A stretch of DNA of 5,002 nucleotides from Bacillota bacterium (lineage in GTDB: Bacteria; Bacillota; Clostridia; Tissierellales; Sedimentibacteraceae): contig JARBUP010000224.1 of NCBI GenBank assembly GCA_029239575.1, positions 1-5,002 on the forward strand. The letters are read 5' to 3'. Positions 4,998 to 5,002 of this stretch are shown here, one piece after another (positions within the stretch are counted from its first letter, which is position 1; each line of letters starts with the position of its first letter). The notes beneath the pieces are model-generated. The model was given only the letters and a program-made list of their open reading frames with translations, was not told the DNA's origin and made no database searches. A program made the translations under genes and the position numbers.

Positions 4998-5002
4998 CTT
5001 TA

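Overview
The window looks like chromosome of a low-GC Gram-positive anaerobe of the Clostridia/Tissierellia type. The DNA is very A+T-rich, Shine-Dalgarno sequences are strong (AAGGAGG, GGAGGT), intrinsic terminators end in long T runs, and the Crp/Fnr regulator has the 'RSALTRELSKM' C-terminus I associate with clostridial anaerobes. The species cannot be named from this sequence.

Layout, left to right: (1) 1-287, minus strand: the N-terminal 95 residues of a NirC-type formate/nitrite transporter, cut by the left edge. (2) 288-850: a 563-base divergent intergenic region with at least two dyad operators and promoters. (3) 851-1513, plus strand: a Crp/Fnr-family regulator of 220 aa. (4) 1531-1561: a terminator serving mainly the gene arriving from the right. 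(5) 1591-2514, minus strand: an AEC-family (auxin efflux carrier-like) permease. (6) 2583-2618: a terminator for the next gene. (7) 2694-4568, minus strand: an OppA/DppA-type lipoprotein, the binding protein of a peptide-type ABC transporter, with no permease or ATPase genes in the window. (8) 4714-4790, minus strand: tRNA-Arg(CCT), with CCA encoded and a near-consensus promoter. (9) 4901-5002: two hairpins. The outer one is probably the terminator of a minus-strand gene beyond the right edge. The inner one resembles insertion-sequence ends.

The likely functional unit is the nirC/regulator pair: a divergently transcribed sensor-regulator beside a nitrite or formate channel, as expected for control of nitrogen-oxide or anaerobic metabolism. 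The sequence shows a TGTGA-N6-TCACA dyad centred exactly 41.5 bases upstream of a start predicted from a perfect TATAAT. It also shows a second dyad (TATGTTGC-N4-GCAACATA) at the same distance from a TATACT box further upstream, both pointing into nirC. This suggests two tandem class-II activated promoters read by different Crp/Fnr-type proteins. The permease, binding protein and tRNA appear to be independent single-gene units separated by terminators or promoters. I found no CRISPR array, phage gene, transposase or other large unknown system; apart from the regulatory region the window is ordinary.
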